Below, piece after piece: positions 1 through 11,363 of a stretch of 64,000 nt of DNA. The first letter of the stretch is position 1; each line of letters begins with the position of its first letter. The stretch spans positions 62,001 to 126,000 of the forward strand of contig QPMI01000496.1 of NCBI GenBank assembly GCA_004431415.1, written 5' to 3'. The notes beneath the pieces were generated by a model that was not told the origin of the DNA, did not search any database, and saw only the letters and a list, made by a program, of their open reading frames with translations. The DNA is from Cyanophora paradoxa. Taxonomy: Eukaryota > Glaucocystophyceae > Cyanophorales > Cyanophoraceae. The position numbers were made by a program, and so were the translations under genes.

Positions 1-3000
1 GCGCCCGCCTCGTCCAGGACGCCCATCAGCAGCGCGCCCTTCGGCACGAAGATGCGCGCCTTCGCCTTCAGGTCCTTCAGCTGCGCGCGCGTGCGGATGT
101 ACATCGATATCTGTGGCCGCGGCCACGGGCACGAAATAGTGTTCGGGCGCGAATCGCTGAATGCGACAGGAATGCGAGCCTGGTTCAGGCGGTAGACGTC
201 GAGGGCGGCGAGGAGGAGCGGGTCGCGGTGCCGCGTCAGCATCCCGGCTCGCACCATGGCCGCGATCCGCCTGGAAGAAAATCATCATGATCAGGCAAAT
301 TTGAGACAACTGGCTGAGCAAGAGAATTAGAATCGAGGACGCACCGCCCAATTCCGAATCCATCCGAGTTGCGCGCCAGAACTCTCAATGCGACCTCTTC
401 CTTTGAAAAGATTTCGTTGAGCTGGCTAACCTGCAGCAGAATGTTGAATCGTGAAATAAATAGCTGTGCGCATGCTTTGCAAGCACGCGTGCCTGATCAT
501 CTTTCAATGCCAAGAAAACATCGTCTTTCACACCGAGAGTCGAGAGCAACATGATAAGCTGCAAGAAGACGTCGACAAGGTCCGCACATATTGATTGAAC
601 GCACGAGTAATTGAATGCACCTGGCGGCACGTGTACGCTGGGTGGAACGTGGCGGTCGAGACGACTTCTGCGACGTTGTGGCTGGAAGCGAATTTCCGCA
701 TGCTGGGCCGCAGCTCCATGCTGTGGCGGCCCTCGAGCCGCGGGTCGACAGATACCACGCCCTGCGCGGCCCGCCTTATATTGCATTTGCATGATCGGAC
801 ATCGCAATAGAAGAGAACTCCTGATCCGGATCCACCTCTATCTACCGATATCGATGCACTCGGTGGATATCGATCGCGCGGGCCGGCTCGTACGCATAAA
901 CGCATGGGAACATAGCGAGCTGCATAACCGGTGGAAAAAGAACCGCGGACCTTGTATCCTGAAAAGCGAATCTGAAAGGCAGAAGGAACGGGCTCCTCAT
1001 CATAGTCGTTCGGGCGGAGCTGCCGAAAAATCTACAACAGCAATATTAATTATAAACTATCGGGTCCGACGGTCGGCGCACAAATACTACTAGGCTAAGT
1101 TCGAGTCGGCACGCATGCCTCTTTTGCAAACGACGGCGATAAGGTGCCCACTCCGTCGGAGAAGCAGTACCCGTTGCGAGAAACATCGCCGATCTCCCTG
1201 AAGGAGCGGGCCGGCAAGGTGCGCGAGCACGGCACTGTCGTTGAGAAGCACTGTCCCATGCGAGCCGCGTGTCTGTGCATGCAATTGTGTGTTAGAAACA
1301 AAACCTGTAAACCTAAATCGTTTTAAAAACTTAAACCATGAGTGTCTTCAAAAGATCTTACTTGGCTATAACTTTCACTGCTGAGAAGTCTCCCATCGCT
1401 TTCCATACAGATTTCACTGTGAGGTTCTTTGAGGGGTCCTCGTGCATGAACCAGCATCCATGCTCCCGCAACTGAGAGGAGCTGAAGCGCATTTAGCCAC
1501 GGTGCAAGTCGTTAAATGTTTATTTAATTTAATTATCGAAAGACGCACCTGAATGCGAGGAATTGAAAGACGCGCCCCGCCAATTGGATACCGCTGGCCA
1601 TCACTCTTGAGATCCGCCCATACACATCGGTCAACGATACGTCTGCGCGCGATTCATGGCCATGGTAGATTTTATTCGCTGAAAACGTGCATGTTCTATA
1701 GCGCGAGCTTGCACTTGTAGAAATGATCATGACGTACACGTTCGCGTTCCGGCCATGGCGCTTGCAAGCAGCTTGTTGCCGCGCTCGTCTCCGAAATGAA
1801 CTCGCAGGAGGCAGTCCTCCGCGTCCTGCTCCTTGAAATACCGCACGACACGATTTCCAACCTGCGCAAACGTCGGAACAGGTAATAAATATTCTGGAAA
1901 GTACTCTCGAAATATTAATATGAAAACCTCTCGCTCGAATCCCAAGACAACCACGCGTAGAGGGGTTACAAGCACCCTGCAAACCTGTACATGGGTTATG
2001 CCGATTGCAGTCAGTCAAGCCCCGAGCGCAGCAAGGAACCTTAAGGGCGCAAACCTCTGCCGAGATTACGTGATTTGGCAGCACAGCAGCTGAAGACTGA
2101 GAGGCGCTCATGTCCGAAACCTTGTTCAGCGCCCGCGTCAAATCTTCCTCTGCGTTAACGTTGTCAAATTCATACGTAATCGGTAGATTTGAAGCCCTCA
2201 CAAAACTTGAGAAAAGAGCGAATTCTCACCAAACTCATCCCCCAAAATAGGGTACGAATTTGCGTATAGGCTCGAGAGAGCGCGGACGGCGACAGTGGCG
2301 CTGCACAGTGAGAGCGTCTGCCACGCGGACGGAGAGATGCACTCCGGCGCGAGCCGCCCGTGCGAAACGAGGCTCTGAAGTTCGACGGCAGCGCGAAACG
2401 GCACCCCGTGCCTGGTGATCTGCTCTTGAAAGGAAGACAGGGTGTATTTCTTTGGGATGCGGGGCCATGAGACGCGCACGGACATTGGTGCTGTACATGC
2501 GCCGCGGACGGCGCTCTGGACGAGCTCGAAAAATTTCGCAGCCTCAGCCGGGGAAACAAAGGCGACCCGCCAGGCCAGGGAGATGCCGAGAGGGAGCTGC
2601 GGCCCCTGCAAAAACATCTTGTTTGTTTCAGACGGAGACGGAAGCCGGAGACCCGATCTTCGCAACAGATCATTGATCTCGAATTCGTCAACGGGCTGGG
2701 GATCCAAATCCAGGCCTGCAGCAGACGTCTCGGCGGCATCCAACCGTGGGTTCACCGTCCTGCACCAAACGCGGTCCTCGTCGTCAGCCGTCCAGGTGTC
2801 CCAATCGTTGTTCTCAGCTGATGACGCTCCCAGATCGGGCTGGTGGCGGAAGAAACGCGGCGGACGTCGAAGGAGCCAGTACACCGCCCCTGCCCCGCTG
2901 TCCAGGGTAACTTCGAGCAGGTCTTTGAACGCGACAGACATTCGGAACGCCGTCTGGTCGAGGCGGCCCGATCCGCGGAGGCATCCGGCGGGCATAAAGC

Positions 3001-3505
3001 CGTCGAAGTTGACCCCGCGTCCGAAAAGCTGGGGCCGCAGCCGCACGCAAGCCTTGATCGGAGCCGAAGAAGCTGTCAACTTTGCGACTGGAAGCGAGAA
3101 TCGAGCAGTGAAGCCGTCGGCAGAGTCATAGAAGCCCGCCGAAATCCGAGCAACTGAGAACGTGCTCGCCATTGCAACCTCGTCATCCCCCGCCATTCTC
3201 GCGATCAACCGATTTGAAACCCTGACTTCAATGTAACGCGCATTGATTTCCACCGTCTTGCCGACCATAAATTCCGCGGCGGTCCTCGGCGCGACGGTAA
3301 CGAATGCGTAGAACTTCTTCCGGTTCAAATCGATTCTGAGGATGCGCGAACTGGGGAATGCACGCGTCAGTGCCTCGGAAATGTGCGCCGAAGTTGTCGA
3401 GCGGAGCAGGCCGCCAACATGAAGCTCGGCGAAATTCTGGCTGGCCTGCGCATTCGGATCCACGGTCAATCGCACCGGCTTCATATCGAATGCATTCGCT
3501 CGCAA
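1..3505 (-). CDS. Cellular RNA-dependent RNA polymerase (RDR), 3' end beyond window
   Basis: Eukaryotic RDRs copy single-stranded RNA into double-stranded RNA for small-RNA silencing. Exon 1 (3505-2230) encodes an RRM-like N-terminus (ELHVGGLL...FYAFVTV) and a segment ending ELQSLVSHGRL, typical of RDRs. Later exons give LVTPLRVVVLGFE, VGNRVVRYFKEQD and LLRVHFGDE (about 1960-1770), SQLREHGCWF (about 1460), ARMGQCFSTT and GYCFSDGVG (about 1270-1160), GVVSVDP and LRPSMRKF (about 760-680), LIMLLSTLGVKDDVF (about 555-505), and ARIFVPKGALLMGVLDE (about 65-10). This is the family order up to just before the catalytic DxDGD loop, which must lie left of base 1. Exon 1 joins exon 2 (from 2149) in frame across GTGAG...GCAG. 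Internal junctions are hand-placed; the family call is firm. No small-RNA partner gene is visible nearby. Confidence 0.9.
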
Positions 3506-3710
3506 ATGGTTTCTTGAATTTGCGCACCATGCGGACGCTCGCGACTGCTCTCCCGCAAAATTGCGGCATGCGCAGTTCTCCCGCGCGCGGCTTCTAGCGA
3601 TGGCGGCGGCGCGCGGTCTGGTTGGACCGGTTTCGCTACTACTGTTTAATTCCGCGGACCGGCAGCTGCTGCTTTCGCGGCGGCGGCGCGCGGAGGCGGC
3701 GCGTGGCGGC

Positions 3711-3850
3711 AGTTAGCTAGTTAGCTATAGCGGCTGTTTCTGTTAACGTTTCTAGCTGGCTGTTTTCTTTTCCTCTAGATCTAGCCGGACTCTCATGCTT
3801 TCCGATCCTCTAGCTAGCCAGCTATGGCTAGCGAGCTAGCTCGAGCCTCG
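3711..3850. repeat. Degenerate AGCTAGC-rich tract
   Basis: Repeated TAGCTAG/GCTAGC words lie in AT-richer DNA upstream of the RDR start. The tract is palindromic and imperfect, with no coding potential seen. It lies in the interval that should hold the RDR promoter, but I recognise no defined element. Confidence 0.5.
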
Positions 3851-3936
3851 AGCTCCTGATTGTAATTATAATATAAATGCAATGATTTGTCGCGCTAATA
3901 TTAATTAATTATATAGCTCCTCTCAACTCGGCGAGT

Positions 3937-4759
3937 TTAATCTGTCTCTCTAGTCGGGACGGATATACGTATACGTATCCTTCTGCCGCTGGTCGCAGCG
4001 CGCGCGCCGATCGCACCTGTCTTCAGCGAAGCGAATTCGAAGGATGCCGAGTGCGGCCGTGCAGACGGATCTAGAACAGTGCGCGCGCTGCAGCTGGGTT
4101 TTCGCCGCCTTCGCCCCTCGCAGAATTTTCGCACTCATATACACGAAATTCGCGCAGGCGCTTTGCAGATCGGGCTCCAGCTGAACGTTTGCGATTCTTG
4201 AGCGGAAGGAAGCGTCTCCGCTGCCATTCGGAGGAACCGGGCAATCGGCATCGCGAGACCCGCGATGAGGATAGCGGAAAGATCATTCCGCAGCTCCGCG
4301 CAACTCTTTGCCGCTCGCGCGAGGAGCTGGCCGCAGAGCTAGCCCCACGGGACGCGAAAATTTTCGAATACGGGTTCCCTGAGGTCCAGATCCCCGCCGC
4401 TATGCGGTGCGTCTTTATTTCTAGAGATCTATAAAGACAACTTCGCCTTCCGCTGATCATGTTCCAGCGCGGCACCGAGCGTCGCTGTCCAAACAGAGGA
4501 CATGGTTGAACCGCGAAACGAGGCGCAAAAGCTGCGCGAAGAAATCCTCGCAGCAAAGATCTCGCGGCGGTGCCACCAGCAGAAGCGAACGGGCGTCTTC
4601 TATGCTCTCGTGGGCGTGGCGCGGGACGAGGAGGACCTCGCGCCAGTCGAGCTTTTGGACCATGATCTGCTGCGCGTCTTCGAGCTGATAGTAGAGGTGC
4701 GACTCGCTTTCGCGCGTCCAATGCACCGAGCGTGAGCTGTGCCTAAGATTTAATTTCAT
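3937..4759 (-). CDS. Uncharacterised multi-exon gene
   Basis: I do not recognise this protein. The first exon, from an ATG at 4759, encodes about 100 residues with the high GC third-position bias of real exons here, including YYQLEDAQQIMVQKLDW and LCCEDFFAQLLRLVSRF. Further exon-like stretches on the same strand encode DLDLREPVFENF (about 4400), AELRNDLSAILIAGLAMPI (about 4310-4250) and SACANFVYMSAKILRGAK (about 4160-4105). The last ends near a GTGCGAT donor, with a possible final exon stopping at 3937. The upstream part looks helical, with one hydrophobic stretch that might be membrane or core. The order and borders of exons 2-4 are guesses. The start lies about 75 bases from the neighbouring plus-strand F-box motif, suggesting a shared promoter. 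Confidence 0.4.
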
Positions 4760-4834
4760 TATAAACACTTTCGAGCAATTTTTCGCGCGATCAAATTCGA
4801 AAACCCTGGCGCACAGAGGGGCAAGAAGGAGAAT

Positions 4835-7512
4835 TCCCTCCCAGAGGCGCACCGGCTCCTCTGCGCGGCGATGCGCGTCTCCCGCCGCTGGCACCGCCTC
4901 GCGTCGCAGCCGCACCTCTGGTCCACTTTCCACCTGCGGTGCGCCCGGTTTCTCGTTCCGTCTTTGTTCGACCCGACGTCGCTACTAATCAAATAATTCG
5001 CGCAGTGCGCACGCTGTCCAGCTCCCGTGGGCATTCAACGCCCTCGCGACGCTGCCGCGCTTCCGATCCCTCGCGCACCTGAGCCTCGACATCTTCGATA
5101 CCTCTGCCGACGACATCGTTCCCCATGGCCAGCTGCAGCTCGTGAAAGACTCGTTCGCTTTTGGCATCGAGTCCGGCCGCTGCCTTGTGCCCTGCAACGG
5201 CGGCTCGGGCCTGCCGCCCCTCAGCCGCGTCCGCAGCCTCGCCCTGCGCCTCTTCCATGTGCGCACCGCACCCTACGTATACGCCTAGGCCTATAGTTAG
5301 GCCTGAAATATCTCTCTTTATATGGGCACCGATCGGCCGCATAGTAATTGATCCCGGCCGCGGCGCCGCTCAGGTGCGGGGGCTGCTCCTGAAGCAGGAC
5401 CCGGAGGGCGCCGTGTTCCGGAGGCTCGTGCCAACCCCGGAGAGCCTGCCGTGGATCCCGGCCTGCACGCCCGACGACCTGCGCCGCACCCTCGACCCCG
5501 TCCTGTGCCACTCGAGCTCGTCGCTCTTCCAGAGGGCGGGCGCGTCTGCTTTAAGGCTTTAAGGCTTTGCGCCTCGTCGCATGAATCGAAGGCTTCAAGG
5601 CAAGCTTAAAGCCTCCAATTTAGAATGAATTAATTCGAAGCTTCGAATTCGAACTGTTTGGAGCTCAAGCGTTTTTTAGTTATATATAGGATCTAATCTC
5701 ATGGATCCGCAGTCGAGCTCTTCGACATCCCGGCGCGCTTCCCCGGCCTGGAGCGCATCGCGCTGCCCGGCGAGCGCGCCGGCTGCCTCCGCGGCGTCGG
5801 CATCCTCGCCGGCTACGAGTTCACCCGCGTCGAGCGGTGCCCGGTCGCCCCCGATGTAAAATCGCACATTAAAGTTCACGTTGAATCGAAGGTTTCCATG
5901 CTGACTCGAGCGGACGACAGGCTCGACCTCCGCGTCCACTTTCCCGGACATCCTTCCGAATCGACCCTCCAGCTCTTCAATGAGGTAGGATCCCGTTTCC
6001 GGCCCCTTGCCTCCGGGATCCCGCCGCATTGATCGTGAACATTAAATTGATCCCGGCCCTGCCGCGCCCCAGTTCCCGCGGCTGCGCTGGCTGCGCAGCG
6101 CCTCGGCGGAGGGGACCGAGGGCCTGTCGCGCCTCCTGGACGGGCTGGTGCCCGATCCCGGGGACGCGGGCGAGAGCGAGCCCGAAGGCGCCCGCCCCGT
6201 CGCGGTCAGCGATCTCGAGGTCCGCGACGTCGACTTCGGCGCGGGGGCGCAGTTCGGGGTCGCCGGCGGCCGCCCCCCCGCCGAGCTGCTGCGCGCCTGC
6301 CTCGAGCGCACGCGGCCCCGCGCCCTCCTCCTCGCCCGCTGCACCGGCCTCCGCCACCTCGGGCACGCGCTCGCGATCGCCCCTTCCAGCTCCGTCCTGT
6401 GCGCACGGCTTGAATGGCGCCTCTCCTCGCGATCGCCCTCCCTTCTCCGACGGCCTTCACAGGAAACTCTCTCTCGGCTCTTCGACGCTGTCTCTTCTGC
6501 GCCTTGAGGACCTGCTGTGGATTTCGAGTGCGCCGCGCCCCTCGACGCTGAGCTCCTATCGCCCTATATTTTAAACGCGCCCGGCAGGCTGTCCTGCCTC
6601 TGTCCGCGTTCTTACTCTCGAGTTCGATCCTCGCGCGCTGTGCGTGATCATGACTAATTATCAATTATCAAACGAGTTAATGTTGCGAGGCCACTGGCAA
6701 GCGCTAGCGCTAGCCTGAGCCCGTCCCCGCGGGCAGGTACAAGTTCGCGGCGGTGGCGCACCTGATCCTGGCCGCCCTCCACCTGCCCGCCCTGCGCCGC
6801 CTCGTCTGCCGGGGCGGCCCGCAGGGCGTCGCCCTCCTCGGCGCCGGCCGCCGCCCCGGGGGCGCCGGCGCCGGCGGCCCCGATCGCGACCCCGTCGCGA
6901 TCGTCGAGAAGCCCTGCAGGGCGCCCCGCCCTCGGGATCGGGGGGCGGGGCCCGACCCGTGGCTCCGCTACTCGTTCCTCGTCTCATACATGCTCTGTGA
7001 TTGGGGGCTGGACCCGGCGATATCGATCCCCGGCGCGGCTCGCGATCGGTGCACATGCGCTTCGAATCCAAATCGGATATTTTCAGTTGCCTTTCGCCGC
7101 CCTGATTCGAAATCCACGGCGCAGCAGTGTGCAGCAGTTTGCTGGGGAAGAGCCGGTGCGGCGGTTCTAATTTGATTACCAGACATTCGCGCAAATTCTG
7201 ATTTTCGCGCGAAAATGCGAAACCCGCGAGACAGGGTTCGGACGCGGAGAGCGATATCGATGCTGAGCTGGGGCCGGACCCGCGGGCCGCGGATCCAGAG
7301 GCCGGAGTCAGTGACCAGGTCTGCTGCTGCTTTATTTGTACATTGCCGGCGCCATACACTGCTGCTTCTTTATTCGTACATTCCAGGCTGGGGCTCGGGA
7401 TCCGGGCCGGGCCGACGAGGGCAGCGGCGAGGATGACGACGGCTGCAGCCTGGCGGAGGAGCTCGAGTTCGAGCTGCGGGACGTCCCCGACACCTTCCTC
7501 GCGATCGACTAG
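4835..7512 (+). CDS. F-box/leucine-rich-repeat protein
   Basis: F-box proteins are substrate adaptors of SCF ubiquitin ligases. An F-box-like motif, SLPEAHRLLCAAMRVSRRW then HLWSTFHL, is encoded at about 4838-4930. An in-frame ATG at 4871 falls inside it, so the true start is probably on an unseen upstream exon. Later exons give leucine-rich segments: LPRFRSLAHLSLDIF (about 5055), LPPLSRVRSLALRLF (about 5212), FPGLERIALPGE (about 5740), FPRLRWLRSAS (about 6074) and LILAALHLPALRRLVCRGG (about 6760). The last exon is acidic (EDDDGCSLAEELEFELRDV) and stops at 7512. Introns of 100-300 nt between exons are AT-richer. The substrate is unknown. It is one of four F-box genes in the window and is tail to tail with the next. 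Confidence 0.6.
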
Positions 7513-8050
7513 CCAGCTGCAGTAGGCGATCAATATCGCTAGCTATAGTCCTGCGACCGCGGCCGCGCGAGCGCCTTTCGTGGCCGCAGCCTCGCTTCCG
7601 AGCGCGAAACATGTACATCGATTCGCAGGGCGTCAACCAAGCGCTGTACATGTGATACCAAATTAAACCGTCGAGCTGAAACGGACTCGAATCACGCTCT
7701 AGCTGCCGAAAGCTAAATTTATGTTTTTGCATTCCGGCCCCGGCAGCAGCTGACCATTTAAAATTGCAGCAAACTGAATTTAAAGCCGACCAGGAAGCAG
7801 CACGCGCAGGATCCCGGAAGGGGGGCAGGTTGAAAGTGAATTTGCTAAATCATGATCATTGAATGAACGTTCCGAAGTTCGCGGGTGCAAGTCCCTGAGG
7901 ACCGCCATTCTTCCCGCGTGACGTCGACAGGAGTGCGTGCAGATCTAGACACAGGATTTGCGAGTTGCGAACAGCTGCCCCCGGGCCCGACCAAAGAGGT
8001 CCGACGTCGACGGCCAACGCTCAACCGCGATGCTCTCTTGCAAGAGTTCA

Positions 8051-8098
8051 TTAGTTAGCGCAATTAGTTCGATTAGTTAGATTAGTTCAATTGATTAG
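8051..8098. repeat. Degenerate ATTAGTT tandem repeat
   Basis: About six imperfect units of the type (C/G)AATTAGTT or GATTAGTT follow each other in intergenic DNA. It looks like a simple degenerate satellite, and no function is visible. Confidence 0.6.
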
Positions 8099-8930
8099 AG
8101 GCAAGAGACTCTGAGAGTTACGTAATTAGTCTGCGAAGCTTCTTCGAATTCTATTTGCATCCATATTTACAGAAGGCCTATAGGGCGCCTGAAGCTTCGA
8201 TTAGGTGCCTGAGCATTATGATCACCCTTGCTCGTCGTCGCCTTCGCGCTTCCCCACGTCGTCGCCGCCACCATCGTCATTCTCTCCCTGGCGCGCGCGG
8301 GCTTGCCAGTCGTCGGGGCGCTCGTCGTAGCCTTTGCCTTTCCTGCGCGCGCGCTCAGCGGCTCCGCCTGAATGAATATTCCTGCGCGCGCGCTCCGCCT
8401 TTATTCCACATATATATGCAGCGCGTTTCTGCCCTCGCGAGCGGGCCGGAGGCGAGAAGTTGCGCACCAATACGCGGAATTGTTAGGGTTGTCTGCGCCA
8501 CGAATTTTAATTCGCGCGCATAGCCTGGCAGGCTGCGGCTGCGCACTGGCGTATGCGTGGCGGTCGAGATCCCCCTTCCTGCTGGTCGTCATGTAGCAGC
8601 CGTCGCGATCGCTGTTGTCGTCGCTGGAGCAGTGGTTATTCGCGATCCGGCTCGATTGCGATCGCGATGCGCATATAATAGACCGCGGGCCGCACGCGCA
8701 CTTTCCAGATCCAGAGGCGTCGTCGCTTGAGGCGTTCCCCATGCTGTGACGCTGCGGAAGTGCGCTATCAAAATTTGGCGGCGTGTACAAGTGTGCGCGC
8801 ACCGGAAGGGTTCGCTCGAATTTTCGCCCGAATTTTCTGGACATGAATTGAATTTGAGATTCTAGCTCGCTCTGCACATTTTCTCTCTAACTTTAATCTT
8901 AATACGCAATATTTTTGAAGGCGGCCATCA

Positions 8931-8970
8931 TGGCATGCATGTGCAATCATATGCATGCATATGCATGTGA
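8931..8970. repeat. ATGCAT alternating palindromic tract
   Basis: Overlapping ATGCAT and CATATG words make a nearly self-complementary, alternating purine-pyrimidine stretch of about 40 bases that could extrude a hairpin. It lies between convergent genes. Confidence 0.55.
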
Positions 8971-9167
8971 TCAATCGGATGTGAAAGAGAGTGGAAGTGA
9001 ATACAAGGGATTTGGCCCCGGGGGAGGCTCGAGGGGTGGGGAGGCCTAGTGGGGAGGACTAGCGAGGGCTACTAGGCTATACGGAAAACTAAAACAAAAG
9101 GTGGGGAGGCCTAGGAGGATCAAGGCCCTCAACGGGCGAGACCAGGAAGCCGCGCCAGAACCCGCGA

Positions 9168-11363
9168 TCAGTCTCGGGATCGGGATCGGGGGTGCGGGGC
9201 CCACGCGGGGGGGCGCCCCCGGAAGAGGGCCGCCACGGCCTCCCGGGTGTGCCGCGGGGCGTCCACCGCCGCCACCGACACCGCCACCCTGGGGGGGAGG
9301 CCCTGGAGGATCTACCGCCGGCCGTCAAACGTGCACTGAGCGGCGCGACGCGACGCGAAGCGGCGCGGATCTGGAGCTCGAGGGCACCTGGTAGGGCCGG
9401 AGGGAGGCAGGGTCGCGGGGGAGGGGGCCGAGGTCGGCCTTCACGCGGAGGCAGAGGAGGGCCGGGAGCGCCAGGACCGCCGCGGCCTCGGCCTCGTAGA
9501 GGGGTCGCCCCGCGTCCAGGTGCAGGGCGGCGAGGGCGCGGCGCACGCCGGGGCTCCCCAGGAACGCCGCCACGTCCCTCGGGCTCGCCCCCACGACTGC
9601 GCGAGTTCGAAGACGCTCAAGGCTCGAATTTCTGTCGAATTTCTTGGGCTCACCGGACATGTGCAGCCGGAGCCTGAGCTCGTCGAGGCGTGGGAGGTTG
9701 TTTATCGTCTCCGCGAGCGCCCGCAGGGCCCTCGCGATGCGCGCGGGGTAGACGCCGCCCGCGAAGTGCAGGAACGGCTCCCGCAGGCTCGCCATGCGGC
9801 GCAGGGTCCGGTAGGGCTCGTGATCGGCCGAGACCTCCTCCGGGTACCGGTCGCCGTCGATCTTGAAGAGAGAGAACACTCGTGAGCCAAAACCGAACTC
9901 GAAGTTTAATATTTTGAGACCTTTCAAAGTTTCTAATTATTACCGCACCCAGATGGGCTCGAGGCGCTCGAGCTTGGGCATGCGGCCGAGGGCGCGCAGG
10001 GCGGCGTCGGAGAGCCTGACCCGCGAGGGCTGCGGCGCCCCGGGCCGCCCCGGGAAGCCGCAGCCCCTGCGCGGGAAACGAGCGCTCAATCCCACGTCGC
10101 TCTCTCTCAGAGTCTTAAGCTTACGCCGGCCGCGGGCGCGCACGAGAAGCGCAGCAGCGCCCAGGGGCCGAAGAAGGCGAGGCTCCTCAGGCTCGCGCCG
10201 GCCGCCCCGTCGGCGAGGGCCGCGAGGCCGCCCGCCACGTCGCACCGGTCGTCCTCGAGGACGAGCGCCAGCCGCTCGAGGCGCGCCAGAGGCGCCAGCG
10301 CCGCCAGCGCTGATGACGGCGAGCCGCTCGGGTGGAGGGTGAGGGACTCGAGGAGGGGGCACGCGGCGGCGACGGCGGAGGCGACGTCGACGCCGGCGGG
10401 GCCCGGGAAGAGGAGGGAGAGGGCGCGCAGGCCGCCGAACGGGGCCAGGGCGGCCCGCAGCTCGCGGCCGGCGGCCGCCGCTGCAGCCGCGTCCGGCGCC
10501 GGCGGCCCCGCGCCCGCGACCGCAGCTGGTTCGCGCCCGCCGCGGCCGCGGCCGCTGCCTCGCGGTCGCGGCCGGTGAGGTCGACGCTGAGGCTCTCGAG
10601 CGTGCCGGCCGGCGCCGCGGCCGCGGCCGCGCCGGCCGGCGGATCCGGGCGCAGGGCGCGCAGCACTCCGAGGAAGAAGTCGAACGCGCTGCCGCTGATG
10701 CACGCGAGCTCGGCGTCGTAGGAGCCGGCGCCGGCGCTGGCGACGAGGTCGACGACCACCTCCCGCGGCTGCACGCGCGCCCCGCCGGCCGCGGCTGCGA
10801 GGAGCCTGAGCGCTGCTGCTGCCGCCGCCGCCGCTGGAGTTGGCGGGATCGGCTCCCTATCCTCGCCGCTGTCGCCGTCGCTGCCGTCGTCGCTGTCGGC
10901 GTCGCGATCGGCCGGCGCCGGCGCCGGCAGCCGCAGCTCCACGCCGAGCGCGAGCGCCGCGCCGCGGCGGAGGCGCAGCTTCCCCGCCGCAAAGAGGGCC
11001 GCCGCCGCGTCGAAGAGGCGCGCGCTGTCCAGATCCCGAGCGACGGCCGCGGCCTTGTCGTCGACGTCCACCGCTTGGGCCAGCGGCCGCGGCCCCAGCT
11101 CGAGCTCCGACCACTCCGTCTGCTCGACCGCTCTCCGCCAGCGCCTGCGCGATGCGCGCGGCCCCGCCGCCCCCGCCCCTTCCTTAGCGGCGGCAGGCCG
11201 AGGGGCTCTATGCATGCGCAGATTGCTCGGCGGACCTGCAGACGGAGCGCAGGGGCCAGCTGCTCCGCGGCCCGAGGGCCTCGAAGAGTTCGCCCAGGAG
11301 CGCGTCCGGCAGCACGCTGAAGGCCCCCGCCCCCGCCGCCGTCGCGTCTGGATCTCCGGGCAT
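9168..11363 (-). CDS. F-box/leucine-rich-repeat protein
   Basis: Likely an SCF substrate adaptor. The ATG at 11363 opens a 40-residue exon with an F-box, SVLPDALLGELFEALG then LRSVCR. An intron at about 11245-11150 joins it to RWRRAVEQTEWSELEL, completing the motif. Exon 2 continues with an acidic DSDDGSDGDSGED stretch and alanine-rich LRR-like segments (ELACISGSAFDFFLGVLRAL, GTLESLSVDLTG). Later exons give ACPLLESLTLHP, LARLERLALVLED and SLRSLAFFGPW (about 10380-10170), LPRLDELRLRLHMSG (about 9700) and VRRALAALHLDAG (about 9545). The last exon includes AVSVAAVDAPRHTREAVAAL and stops at 9168 (RSRSRD*). The long alanine runs are typical of GC-rich genomes. Internal exon borders are approximate, but the F-box exon pair is convincing. 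Confidence 0.68.

Larger units (their letters stand above)
7513..9167. other. Intergenic region between convergent F-box genes
   Basis: AT-richer DNA lies between two tail-to-tail genes. It contains a degenerate ATTAGTT repeat (8051-8098), an ATGCAT palindromic tract (8931-8970) and repeated GGGGAGGCCTAG words (9030-9120). Open frames here have low GC at third positions and no family motifs, so I call no gene. It should hold both 3' untranslated regions. Confidence 0.5.

Noticed and set aside
1-3505. Viral RNA polymerase or integrated viral element instead of a host RDR
   Set aside because: The exon-intron structure and the eukaryotic RDR landmark order fit the cellular family. No capsid or viral neighbour is present.
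8401-8877. 158-residue minus-strand frame in the gap between F-box genes
   Set aside because: Third codon positions are not GC-biased as in every supported exon here, there is no family motif, and it overlaps repeats. Probably a chance frame.
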